From contig WHVD01000051.1 in NCBI GenBank assembly GCA_015178975.1, forward strand, positions 310,001 through 374,000: DNA of 64,000 bases, read 5' to 3'. The position numbers were made by a program, and so were the translations under genes. Position 1 is the stretch's first letter. Each line of letters opens with the position of its first letter. This stretch comes from Hysterangium stoloniferum (taxonomy: Eukaryota > Basidiomycota > Agaricomycetes > Hysterangiales > Hysterangiaceae). Positions 34,557 through 46,579 of the stretch are shown here, piece after piece. The notes beneath the pieces are model-generated. The model did not search any database and was not told the origin of the DNA. It saw nothing but the letters and a program-made list of their open reading frames with translations.

Positions 34557-37037
34557 TTTTTGTGAAAGCAACGTACCTGAATGCAATGTCAATTCATGCT
34601 GTGAAAAAATATATCAACATTCTTACCCACTACCCCACTGGCGGATAATTGGAAATACGGCGGGCCGCGTTTAAAAATACTAGATACGAAATGGATAGTC
34701 CTCCTTTCGAGGTGCTCGTTTAAGCCAAGGATCCAGATCTCCGTTGATGGTCCAGGATAGATCGGCGAATCTAATGCAATATAGTCACAGGATTTTTGAT
34801 ACACGGAACCGCGTAGGCCGAGCCAGAGTTTTGCACACAAGCCATTGTCGTCCAGAACCGTGACATGCAAGTTCAAATAAGAATGCTATGGATATCACAG
34901 TGCTCCATTAGAGTGGACCGAGTATTCAAAGGTGGTCGATTACGTGATCCATGGGCATCAGTGATGTTCTTTGACTCGAAGTGGCGTTCGGTAGTATATC
35001 GTCGACTGGGTTCGGTAGTAAACCGATTGGCAAGTATTGTTGTATGAGTCGCGCAAATTTTATTTACGTACCATATTCCATTTCAAGATAATACTCTTGA
35101 TCTCAGCGCTACTAGGTGGCAAACTGTACTGGTCACTACATGACTCCGAAAAGCTGTGGTGCTTATCTTTAAGATCTCCACAGTCAATGCGTGTTAAAAA
35201 GCCTCCGTGAAACCAGTTCAAACAAGTTGTGGAACTTGGCCCACGTCAACACAGGTCATGGAAACATTAACTGCGTGCCAAAGTCGGGCCAACAAAACTT
35301 ACATGTTTACAGACATTGATGTCATCTTCCTTGATGCCTCGTGCTAATATGGCGATTACTATAGGTCCGTTACGCTCTGGAAATGCGTATTAGGAATTAT
35401 AGGAGGTTTGCAGGGGATCGGTGGGGACTACTCCGGAACTGTTGTGCAGGGATGCCGATAGTTTTGTAACCCAATATTGACCAACGACACAACAGGTATT
35501 ACTTCGCAACAACCTTGCAGTAAGATTTCTGGGGCGGGATGAATTATACCCATGGGCAGTGAATGGATGATGAGCGCCAGGCATTGCACCAGATCCTAGA
35601 TCCGTGTGTTGGCCGAAAGCAGGGTGGTGCTGATATGAATATCCAGTCTCGTTTCGATCCCAAGTTGTTGCGTTGCCGCGGCTTGGCTTTGGCTTGTAGC
35701 CAAGTCAAACTGGAAGCAGAAGCAACCAAAGCTGCCTTGGGAGCCGAGCTATTTATAATGGCTTGGCCTGTCTCCTAATCCGTTGTTGATACCTAGGGAA
35801 TAACAAATAACAAAGAGACTTAAAATGCCATTTGTAATGTGTAATGAACCGAACCCCTATCGGCCACTTTCCTTTTGGGGATAGGGCGCTTAGGTCGCCT
35901 TACACACGGGTTGACCTGATTCGCATGTTTCTGGGTCAAGACACTTTCAGGGAGCACGCCAAATTCTTGGGGCAGGCTATTATGGCTGTATTGCACAATT
36001 TTCGCTCACAACCTTGGGCTAGGCCACGCATGTTGAGGAAGTGAGATTTAAGAAATAGTCTAGAACATCTAACTAGAGTAAAATATAAGAGATTAATGCG
36101 AGGGTGCATAAGGCGCCAACTAATTATCATCAACGCCCATATGTAGCAGGCCGGAGGTTGCTGGCTCCCTTTGTCCGTCGTGGAGCGCGAACAATGAGCT
36201 TGGTAAGCACGATCTACTCCCCCTTGTTACCCCATAATGACGCCCGCTCAATCTTCCCGCCGAAGCTCCATATGTAAGTTGCACAGTTCGGTGTATTACC
36301 ACTCCTAAGAGCAACACAGATCAAATGGAAGTTATATTAGCTTTTGCTTGGTATCAATTTTAAAAAGTAGTTTCCATGTTTGCCAGAAGGCACTTCCGGG
36401 AAACCAGTCAGCTATATCTTACATTTGTTCATAATCAGACATATTTAAAGTATGTCTGTCTTTTATCTAATGCGCTCATATTTCAGCATTAATTTTAACA
36501 TATTGAGGCCATGATTAGCCACCACATAACCAGTGGGTCCTGATATACATGATGATTCCATACCAAAACTTCCTTTCATAGTACGATGGTATTCTTTTAA
36601 TATATACAGTCCACTTACAAGTCTCCGTAATTGCTCGTGATCTACGACAAGTTGGAAATATGTTGAATGGAATATGGAGAAGTTAGCTGGGATGGGACAG
36701 AGTCTGGTGGGTTCTGGGACATAAGATGAGGCATCTAGTTGAGGGTGGAATATCTGGGTGGGAACTGAGTTACAGGGTACTTGAGGGATGAAGGCTGAGT
36801 TCTGATGGACTCCATATCCTAACACTACTCCAGGATATGTTTCGGAAACTGATCTTATATTTGGAGAATACTCCGAGGGGTTTCCGGGAACAGATCTTCA
36901 CATTGAAGAAGAGTGTAAGTATGTTATTCTGTTTATCATTTCAATACATATACTATGGCAATGCTGGAGAACAAAACACACGTTTGTAGTTCTCTGGTAG
37001 AAGCTCAATCAGAGGTACAAAGTCCTAAAAAAAATTT
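34557..37037. other. upstream region of DyP F and spacer
   Basis: The paralogous upstream block extends to about 36100. From 36100 to 37037 no gene was recognised. Confidence 0.5.
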
Positions 37038-38994
37038 CTAGAAAATACTTCTTAAACGTTGGACCACCTTAATGGCGATAGCCCCTGCCAACTCGCTCTG
37101 GCCACAGCCGGAGTCATAGCTAGAACCACTCGAGAAGACCACCCCAGTCTGATTATCGGATGACCCGAGAAGTGCAAGACTGTTTGTATCGGGATTATAT
37201 AGCGGCCAGCCATAGTTCACGAGTCCACGCTGTGGATCCCGCGCGAAGGATACCCAAGCTCCCTGAACATATGTCGAAAAACGGGATTTCAGCGGCGGTC
37301 GGCGGTCCGAATGGTGAAGCATTATATGTTCCGAAGACCACAGGGGGTTCTGATGCATGGAAGGAACGTAGATCTGACCTATTGGAGATGTCGGGAAAGA
37401 CGGCTGGGATAATATATCTACATCAGGAATTATAGCGAATGATGGGAATGTGAGTAGTACCATCATATCGATATCTCCAAGTTGGGCAACCTTTGCGTGA
37501 TCTTTTGCTGTCGTTCCTGCTGGACAAGAAAGGATAATCTGGACGCAAATCGTTATTAAAATATGCAAGAAACTTTGACAATGAATATCCATTACGCACC
37601 TTAGTAACAGCATCACTTCCTAGAGTGGTCAATCCAGGAATGTCAAAGCCTAGATCCAATTGTTCAACGGCGACGACGAAAATATCTCCTTCTTGTTTAG
37701 TGTTCCCCACTAACAACGGTACACGGAGGAAATTCCCCGCGGCAGATCTTTCAGTCGCATCTGAAAAGAACGTGATACCTTGAATTCGCTCAGTACGCAC
37801 ATAATACATATCGTGGCTGACGGCTAACCATCCTGAACGGGCACAAACCCGTTACCGGTCTTAGCCACCGCAGCTTCTAGGGCGGTGGCGGAGACAGCGT
37901 TCATACATGTCAATTGAGCTGCCGTGGCGGCTATAAGACATTTGTAAGTGGAGACATTATTTCAAAGTCGGATAGAGAGCATACAGCTACCACAACCAAC
38001 TTCATCTGCGACCCCATTCCACTGTGAGGGATCCAAGGGGCCGCCAAATACTGTTAAAGCTGTGGTCAATCCCGCCAAACTTTCCTCATTTGAGTTTCTA
38101 GATTGTACATATTCCAAGAACTAATTGATTCACCTGCCCGATTCCTGGATGACACCTGTAGATAATCAATTGATTGAATACAGGTCGCAAATCTGTAACG
38201 AGTCTTACCTTTAACCCTTGTGTCCGTCGGATTGGGAAATGTGTATGCCGCAGCCAATCCACTTCCGGCACTCTGGCCAAATATCGTGATGCGTTCTGTA
38301 TTACCTCCGAATGAGTCGATGTTATCGTGGACCCATTGAATTGCTGCGTCAACATCCAGCGCCCCGAAATTTTGCGATTGCTTCTTGCTGGACAGCTGGG
38401 GGGCACCAGGGAAGCCAAATATATTGGTTCGGTAATTGACGGTAACCAAAAGGACATCGTCATTATTACCGACCAGCTCCTGTCCCTCGTAAACTATGGT
38501 ATTACTCTAAAAATATCAAAACTCCGGCATCAGCTGCGAACATTCGCATCGTCAACACGAGATAAGTATTCTTACGGTTCCAAAGGCATAGCCACCTCCA
38601 TACATCCAAATCATGACAGCTGTACTCTGTTTTCTGTCCAAGCTTGGAGCCCAGATATTCAGGCTAAGGCATTGCTCGGATTGTATGACTTTCTGGTTCC
38701 GTCCGCCAATAAGAAGCAAAAATTCGGCGTAAATTTTACTGATATCTTGTATACAAGAATCGCCGAAAGCTGTCGCCTCCAGTATTGTACTTCGAGTCGG
38801 GGGAGTTTCAGGTGGTTCCCATCTGGCCACCACTGCGAATGGCACCCCTAGGAATTGTCGGACTTTAGGAGTGACAAGAGTTCCATCTACAATCCTTGCT
38901 GCGTTTGAATGGTCAAGCCGGTATCCTGTGCGAGCGTTACAGAGGTTGTTAAAAGGAGAGTTATGAACGGCCTGAGAGTGTCGAGGACCTTCAT
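37038..38994 (-). pseudogene. type-B carboxylesterase/lipase, decaying
   Basis: These are secreted alpha/beta-hydrolases that cleave carboxyl esters. On the minus strand the ATG at 38994 starts a signal-like MKVLDTLRPFITLLL. DTGLTIQTQQ, VDGTLV and RQFLGVPFA follow. Then come MYGGGYAFG, NYRTNIFGFPG, the nucleophile elbow FGQSAGSG (family GESAGG), VIQESG, a GPLDPSQWNG region, LLVGNT.QEGDIF, SCPAGTTAKDHA, PTWRYRYD, VVFGTYN and YVQGAWVSFARDPQ. Several introns are clear. Three one-base frame breaks cannot be spliced away: near 38908 (between QQG and VDG), near 37495 (between KDHA and PTWRY) and near 37275 (before YVQGAW). Assembly errors are an alternative explanation. Confidence 0.8.
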
Positions 38995-39600
38995 TTAGTC
39001 CCAGAGAGGTGTGGTGAGTTGCAAGTATTCCCCACCTGCCAACTTATATCTTAGGACACCTTCTATAATTGATTTAGTGCGTGAAGCAGGAAGCTCTTGA
39101 TCCCGATCACGACGGCGTTAGGGCCTAAAACGGGCGAGAAAAACTGTTTGGGCTGCTATATACCTCATCCTTCTTGGCTTACCCCGAGGAATGACACAAA
39201 GCACATAGTTTGGAGCAAAGTGCCTACCCTTCTGAACTCACAGACCATGAGTTACCATCAAAGGACGTACTCCCGAAGGTGTTTTTTTCACGTGTATGAG
39301 GGGACATGTCACCCTCCGACGAGGTCGTAGACGATCAGGGGAGGGTGGCACTACGGTGTTTAAAAACCTTGAGCTGCACACGAAACCCTTGGCTAGACGA
39401 GTCAATACACCGTTGAATTATAGGTACTTTACTCGCCGTGGACCTTAGTGACGGCAGCCATTGCTTACTGTGTATGAGAGTCGTTGAATAGCATATACAG
39501 TAAACTTTCTCATAATGCATAGGGTTCGGGTCAGAACCACCTGGGCACCTGCCTGCGATATTTCCAACTCACAATGCATTATGCATGGCAATTTGGGCCA

Positions 39601-40507
39601 ATTTGGGCTTCCCCGGCGCCATGGGTTATGAGCAAGTCTGCTGTATCCCGATCAGCCCCCACGTTGAAACAAGTTAGCCGCCTAAACCAGATAAAGGCAG
39701 CCAACATAAACGGCGGCCCGCTGTAGGCTAGCCGGGTAACAGCAAATGGCCAACTGAATAAAATCATTAGAAACCCAAGAGTGAAATTAAATGCCATCAA
39801 CTCACGCAATGGCCATGCCATGTACGTCAACGACATTTTCACTCAATCTCGAGACAACGGCCCCAAGATAGACAACATAACAACCAGACCCAAGGATGAC
39901 TTAACGAGAACCTCCAACCAGTTCACCCCCCAGAAGAACCATGAAACTACTGAGCGGTTCAGAAGAGTTACAAGACCACAACCACCACCCAAATATCATA
40001 TCTACCCCCACATTATGAATATAGAACAGAGCGAGTTTCCGAGGACAGAAAACAAGCAAAGAAACACCAGCCCAGTCTAAGGACGCGACGATGACGACCC
40101 CACAGTCGAGACCGAGAAAATCGACGCCATAGACATAGCCAGAATGCTCATACCTGTGGACCCGCAAGACTTTCCCCCAACATGGGATCACGAACGACAG
40201 CTTCAGAGCCCCAGTCCTGCAGACGCGCACTCGCCCGAATGGAAGGCGCACAATGACATCAGGCTTTTGGCGGTGTTTGCCTATGACAAGTCCGCTCGAA
40301 CATGGCCAAGAGAAATAAGCGGGTTCATCGAAAGCCTGCTGGGAGAAAGTATGAACCACATGTGGGTGCACCTGAACCGATATCCGCTATATACAAGGGA
40401 AGCGGTGCCTCCCCCTACCTGATGTACGACCTGACGATTGCAGAATATCCAACTCTCGTCACGCGCAGACTCTGGAACACGGCAGACATCGTGATCTTCA
40501 TCTTCTA
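39601..40507 (+). pseudogene. degraded coding fragment, unrecognised
   Basis: The plus-strand frame from about 40082 to the stop at 40420 reads coherently (IDAIDIARMLIPVDPQDFPPTW, then WKAHNDIRLLAVFAYDKS). A continuation (YDLTIAEYPTLVTRRLWNTADI) is in another frame and ends at 40508. No splice pair joins them in phase, so a frameshift is likely. Local base composition is more GC-rich than the flanks. Family unknown. Confidence 0.3.
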
Positions 40508-40689
40508 GGAGAACCACAAGCCGAAGTGACGATATATATATCAGGGAAATCCACTATATAAAACCATAGATTTGCATGAACCACAATGGAACATACAATA
40601 TTCACATTGATATTGATATCTCCAGGTAGGGACCTCAGACACGGTCATTTGATGTCGTTACGGCCGGGCATTCGAATGCCGCCTAACAA

Positions 40690-41330
40690 CATATTTAAAG
40701 ACCATCAATTGATATTATGAAAGTCTTTCTCACCAAAGTTGCAGCATCTGCAGCCACTTGGGGAACAACGGGGATCGTGAAATTTGAGCTTGCTAATTCT
40801 CCTCCAACAATAAAAGTATCGTCTTCTTGTGCAGTGTTTCCAATGAGCATGGGGATCTTTAGAAATGATATGCCGCCATAGTGAACGTACCATTTCTACA
40901 CCCAACAGCTGCTCTGTGTTCCAAGCAGTCGGATCCAGTGCATGTGCTTGAGCAAGAAGCACAGGCAATTGCCCTGCTATGCTGTTTTTGGGCGTCGTTA
41001 ATGCAACAAATATTGATCAGTCTCCTGTCGACAGACCTTCCAAACTATTCAATTACGCCTAATATCGCTAGCACAAATATCAAAGCTTTCAAAAATGCCA
41101 TCCTACGTTTGATGATTTGATCTGTAGGGTGCGTGTACACATCAATAATTGCGCTACCTGCAGAACGGCCAAAAAGAACGATTCGATTTGGGTCGCCACC
41201 AAATTTTGCGATGTTGTTATGTACCCATTGAAAAGCTAGGTCCACATCTAAAAGTTCTGAGAAAGGTCGACGTCAACAAGCTGTGGTGCACTGTGTATAC
41301 CTAATAGGTTTGTACGTAGTTCATAACAGT
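40690..41330 (-). pseudogene. second carboxylesterase relic
   Basis: Minus-strand pieces align with the gene at 37038-38994 in the same order. They are DLAFQWVHNNIAKFGGDPNRI with the elbow FGRSAGS (41150-41240), AHALDPTAWN (about 40930), and ISFLKIPMLIGNTAQEDDTF followed by a VPQVAADAAT segment (40730-40870). The N-terminal third and the C-terminal half are absent and the frames do not join. The loss of exons suggests an older tandem copy. Confidence 0.75.
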
Positions 41331-41857
41331 GCTTGCTGTCCACACATTGACACTTGGGCCATGCTCAGGCTCTTGAGCATTCTGATCTCCCAACCCTATG
41401 AACTTGAAAAAAATTCTGAGTTCACAGCATTCAGATCTTAGACACACTAGTGGCCAGAGTTGTAGAAGTTCTGACCATTCAATATATGATGAATGTTGAC
41501 CTTCTAGGTATGACTAGGTTATATTGACTATCAAAGTACAATATAAGTAAAAGGGGAATAATCATTGCAAGTACCTGTAAGGGAGCTGAAGGTGATTAGG
41601 ACAATAAGTGGAATTGACCTTAATGGTACAATTTGGATGAGAGACTCCAATGAAATGGAGTCAAGTGGAATCCTGTTGTCAATGAGATCACTGGTGGTCA
41701 CACAAGTTGACAGGACCACGGTGTATTGTCTAGAACCGAGACGGGATACAGGAGGTTACAGCATACAGTAAGGTAAGAGAGAGAAAAGTACCTAGGCTAT
41801 ATACATCTATGATGTGGTCACGTGCCAGAACAAAAGGAGTGGAACAAAGGAAACAAG

Positions 41858-42516
41858 TGTTAAGAACTGACTGACAGGTTAAAATGTTGGGTAACCGACG
41901 GGGGCCAAACGGAAGGACTTGGCTTCAGCTTATGTGCTGTGCCCTCACAAGTTCACATTGAATGTCCTTAGATTTTGGGCGGGTGAAGATCGGAGGCCGA
42001 GGTCGGAGACTGAGGTCAAAGACCAAGGATGCAGACAGCGGGATACTTATCATAGAGCTAGGGGGATGTTCTGAGTCGATATTCTGATTGCCTAGTAACT
42101 GCAACTACAGTGGGTTCATGTACAAGTAACAGGCGTCTAGAAAATACTAATGGGGAGAAAGGCAGAAAATGGTATTAACAATAAGCTTGACTAGAAATGG
42201 GAAGTTTATGATTAGTTTGGAGGCCGATGATAACTGAGAGCGGGACTATGGTAAAAGGAAATAGTTCGAGGGTTACAGATATATATAGACATATGTGAAA
42301 CATAGTGTAAAACGGATCATCATAATGGAAAGGGACGTATCAAAGTATAACCAGACAGAAAAGGCGTAGTCGGGTTTGAATAACCGGGAGGGTATACGTC
42401 AGTGTCGGGATGCCGACAGCTTCCGAGATGTCGACTTGATTGAAGACAGACAAATACTACGATGATATACCATCGGGGGCTGTCGGCTTGCAAGGGGTCG
42501 CGACACAGTCGTAACA
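41858..42516. repeat. solo LTR of the same family as the 51-59 kb element
   Basis: TGTTAAGAACT.. to ..GTCGTAACA aligns over its whole length with the 721-bp LTRs at 51444 and 58436, but it is 659 bp long and diverged. It is flanked by a perfect 5-bp duplication ACAAG (41853-41857 and 42517-42521), which marks a genuine insertion later reduced by LTR-LTR recombination. Many differences are CpG in the intact LTRs and TpG or CpA here. Confidence 0.93.
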
Positions 42517-42613
42517 ACAAGAAACAAAGGGTGAACACAACAAAGGAGTGAACATGTAACAGGAACAATGAGTGAAAGTGTAAGACTGGGGCACCAGGCT
42601 TACATCAAGTAAG

Positions 42614-42914
42614 TGTTAGGGCAACACTAACAAGGCTACCAAAACACAAAGAAGGAAAGGGAGATAAGACAAAGATAAGGAGTAGGGTGATAGAAGTTCT
42701 AATGACTTGAGAATATCACACTTGTATTTAGTGGAAATCCTAAGAGATTGAAACTGGGGGTTATGTACATCCTGAAGTATTTACATATATCAAAGAAGAA
42801 GAAACTAATTAAAGTTTAAACTTTATATCATATGACTAAATAAACTAGACTAAACTAAAATAAAGACAAATTTAAACTGAGATAAAGACAAGACAAATAT
42901 TCAGAGCCTTGACA
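42614..42914 (-). repeat. putative 3' LTR of a second Ty3/gypsy family
   Basis: On the minus strand a polypurine tract (AAGGAGGGGG, 42917-42926) directly precedes TGTCAAGG..., and a TG..CA bounded segment of about 301 bp follows. It lies just beyond the chromodomain stop codon, where a 3' LTR should start. The partner LTR was not found and the outer boundary is inferred. Confidence 0.4.
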
Positions 42915-42925
42915 TCACCCCCTCC

Positions 42926-43425
42926 TTAAGGCACATTGCCCTCAATGTGCTTGCCAGAGGTCCAGGTGGTTCCAAATTGGGCAACAGTCTCTGTAAGGTT
43001 TATGTAAGGTCTGAAGGGAACTCTGGTGAATGTTAAGGCAGAAATTCTTTTGGGTGTAAAGGGATGTTGGTTATGGAAGTTATCTACTAATTTTTCAGAA
43101 CCTTTGAGATTATCAGCAGATTCCCATGTGGTTTCTTCTTGAGGGTATTCCTTCCATTTCACCAAGTAATGTAATTTTCCCCTTATCAGTCTACTGTCCT
43201 TGATATATTTAACCTCCCATTTAAGGTTTTCTCCTTAATGGCTGGAGGGGGCCTAACTGGTACCTGTGTCCCCTCAATGGTATCTTCAAGGAAAAGCCAT
43301 CTAAGTTTGGCTACATTGAAGACTGGGTGGATTTTCATAGAGGGAGGTAATTTCAATTCATAGGCATTAGGACCAACAACTTTAGTGATTTCTGTTATGA
43401 CTGTAAAACCCACTGGACTCTGGGA
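42926..43425 (-). pseudogene. Ty3/gypsy integrase C-terminus plus chromodomain, truncated
   Basis: The first piece reads ITEITKVVGPNAYELKLPPS and IHPVFNVAKLRW (integrase C-terminal region). It is followed in another frame by WEVKYIKDSRL and a chromodomain (YLVKWKEYPQEETTWESADNLK). One frameshift occurs near 43225 and the 5' part of pol is missing. This family is distinct from the intact element at 51-59 kb. Confidence 0.8.
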
Positions 43426-43429
43426 ACTA

Positions 43430-45957
43430 CCCTATACACACCCACACCCTTTATGCACCAGTTATCAGTTTACTGGAATATCCACTAGAACCCGGACATC
43501 AGACCTGTTCATACCCAACCTTCATTATCTCATCTACCAGCACCGGAATACCCTCCTGGACCCTGCACATGTCATCCCTGTCTATCCTTGACTCTGTCCC
43601 ACACATCAGTCACTGGACTCTGCTCAGAAAACCCCTCAACTCTCTAACTGAGCCCTGTTCCCATTATAGTCAAATGACCTGTCACATTTCAGACTCTGCT
43701 CCCACCCCATTCCCATTATGGTCTAACAACCTGTCATGTTTTGGACTTCACTCTGCTCGATTCCATTCCTAACACCAAATTTGGTGTTTACTTATCTTGT
43801 TTCATGATTACTTGTTTGGATCTCTGTCATATATTTTATCACTTTGTTTCTTTGTTTAACCTTTAAGGGGCATTAGTCAAATAGTAGAGGACTGGATCCT
43901 TTAACTTTGGCTCAAGAGTTTAAGATGTCATTGTTCTGATAACATAAGATTTCCCATGGAAACCAGCAGAGTCATAGATCACATACTAATAAGGTATCTC
44001 TAGCCCTTATAGTATGCAATCTACCCCATCTCCTTGGCTACATATTGAGGGAGATGACTCATTGGTGAGTCATCAATATGACTATGCAATGAGTTATGAC
44101 CAGAGCTATGACTTAGATACATAGTCATAGCTGGTCGGATGACTCTGAAATACACTTATGAGTCAAGTATGGGAAATACTGACTCATTCTCCTAGTCACA
44201 TTACTTAGTAAGCAGGATCCTGAACTAGTATAAATACAGGCTCAAATCATGTATTTAGAAAGAATTCAATATCACATCACTTGCTCATTTAGCTACACTT
44301 GCCTACTAGGTCCACACATTGTGCTTAAGTTGAGTACTCTCCTTGCCAATATGTTGACCATCTTGTTTCCTTGAGTTGAGCTTTCTCCTCGGAAAAGGGA
44401 CACGGGCACGTAGTTGATAAAAGTGGATACTGATTTAATTGACAAAACTCCTACATACAGATTAATTTGAATTTGAATCTCCTTTCTCAAGCTACGCTAC
44501 TTAACTCAAGTAAAAAGAGTTTACAAGTACGCTAAATAGTAATAATACATTACAATCTCAATATTACCGGATTTGGTATTGCATACATTCTGCAGTTTAT
44601 ATAAACTAGCCTAATGTTGTACATACAATCTGGTCAGAAAATCAACTAAGTTTTCAGACTAAATGTGATGTATTAGCCTTATTTTAATACTATCTTCTGA
44701 AAAAGGAGTCTAATACTTTATCAAAATGTGGTCTACTGTGATACTAACTTATCAGGATCTTAATGTAGTCTTAAGGATCTTGCAAGGATATTCTCAGTAT
44801 TTATTGATGCTCAAAACCAGGTAGAAATTAGAAATGTATTCCTAATCTCAACAATGATAACCAAGATTGTTTATTACTTTTATTGATAACCAACAACTCA
44901 ACTAGAGGTGGATAAGTAATAAAGGAAAGCCAGCTACTCAACTAAGAGGTGGCAAGGGGAACAAGATTACTTGTCAGAAGCTCAACTAGAGGTGACAAGG
45001 TTATAGGATTAATACCAGAAGCTCAACTAGAGGTGACCAGGGGGTAGGACTATTGACAAAAAAAAGTAATCCTATGTTACATAGACTCTTGTGGGCACAT
45101 ACGCACTAGACCTATGTACTCTAGATAGTTAAAACTCAGACACTTTTTACCCCATAACCATGACTTGCCCAGACACCCACTGAGTGTCCTGCAAGTTGTG
45201 ATTGGGGTATCATCTCGACTGTCACAGACGGGCTTTAACTATCAGCGCAATCACCATTTCAAACTATATTAGTTGAAACCTGAACCATTATCTCAATTTG
45301 TGTGGACTACATCCATGGTACTCTGCTTTGTTTGATTCTCTTATATTATTTCCTTAATCATTAGAGCAGTCGCTCAGAATCATACTGTAAGGTCAATTCT
45401 CTTTCCAGTCAGCTTAGCTATCTATTCGGCATTTAAGATAACTAATCTTTTCAGTTGTACTGAACTTAGACAGTCAATACGCACTTTGATCTGTATTAAA
45501 CTTAGATAGTCAATACATCATCGTGTCATACCTAAATGGTCGATATTCTTCATATATAGAATGGTTAGAACTTTCATGACTCTTCACACTAGCTAATGTT
45601 GTACATACAATCCAGTCAGAAAATCAACTAAGTTTTTGACTAAGTCCTTCCCCAGTCTCTTAACACATATCCTGCTCCATCCCCATCTCTCATCCCACAA
45701 TGCTATCAACCCTGTCAGAGCCCACGGGCTTTCCAACTGGTCCTTCAACATCAACTTTTGACCTATCCACCTTTGACCTATAACTACACCTGGACTCCCC
45801 AGGTTTCCCCACCTGTTTGAAATTGGACACTATGATCCCACAAGGGTGAAGCCTATGTATAAGCTGAAGCCAAGTCCTACCAGAATATCTGTGGGTTTCT
45901 CCAGAAACCCTCCATTAAGCTCTGCATGACCCTTAACATTCTGGGAATAAGCCAGAG
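43430..45957. other. CpG-poor repetitive debris
   Basis: No gene was recognised. Direct repeats of about 56 bp lie at 44605-44660 and 45588-45643. A motif 'agctcaactagaggtg' recurs about four times between 44890 and 45040. CG dinucleotides are scarce across the stretch. Confidence 0.5.
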
Positions 45958-46579
45958 TGCTAACAACTGGGTATTCAGTAGTCCTTTTTTTAGTTTACAA
46001 TAGTTACATTAGTGTCAAGTTCCAGATCTCCAGTGGATATTCCAGACACTTCCTGGTAAATGTCCATGGAGTTCTGGAGGATTAGTCTGGGGAGTTTCGA
46101 GGGATTAGTTCAGGGAGTATCAGAATATATACCAGAGTGCAGAATGGGCTTGGCTTCAGCTTATGTACTGCACCCTTATGCACTCACTCGGGTGTCCATA
46201 TTTCAGGAGGTCAGATATATCCAGAGTGTTTACAGATACTCAGAGTTCCAGGGGGCTCTGGATGTCCGGAGTCCAGAGAGCTCCAGATATGGAGTGGACA
46301 GAAAGACAGAAGGGATAAGAGCTAATGAGATACAAACTAAGTCGAGATTAAAACTAAAGAGTAAGTACATGACTATGGAAGACTACTTCCAATAATTGTA
46401 CTACAAATCTAGAAGTATAATAAGACAGATTAGGATGAAGATTCCAAAACAGGAATATAACAAGAACAATAAACAAATGAATGAACATCTGTCAACCAGT
46501 CAGTTACCAAATGTGGAACAAAGGAAGTGAGTCAGAATGTCCATGGACATCTGATAATATCCAGAAATGGATCCTAACA
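45958..46579. repeat. diverged LTR-like sequence
   Basis: It contains the motif CTTGGCTTCAGCTTATGTAC followed by a CTGCACCCT-like string (46148 onward). The three LTRs at 41858, 51444 and 58436 carry the same motif. It ends in CCTAACA. No target duplication was found and the ends are approximate. Confidence 0.35.

Noticed and set aside
36120-36825. Several open frames of 60-120 codons between DyP F and the esterase relic
   Set aside because: No motifs, no conserved splice partners and no paralogous support.
39901-40371. 156-codon minus-strand open frame
   Set aside because: It is antisense to a plus-strand fragment that reads more like protein, and it has no recognisable motif. It was kept only as an unrecognised plus-strand relic.
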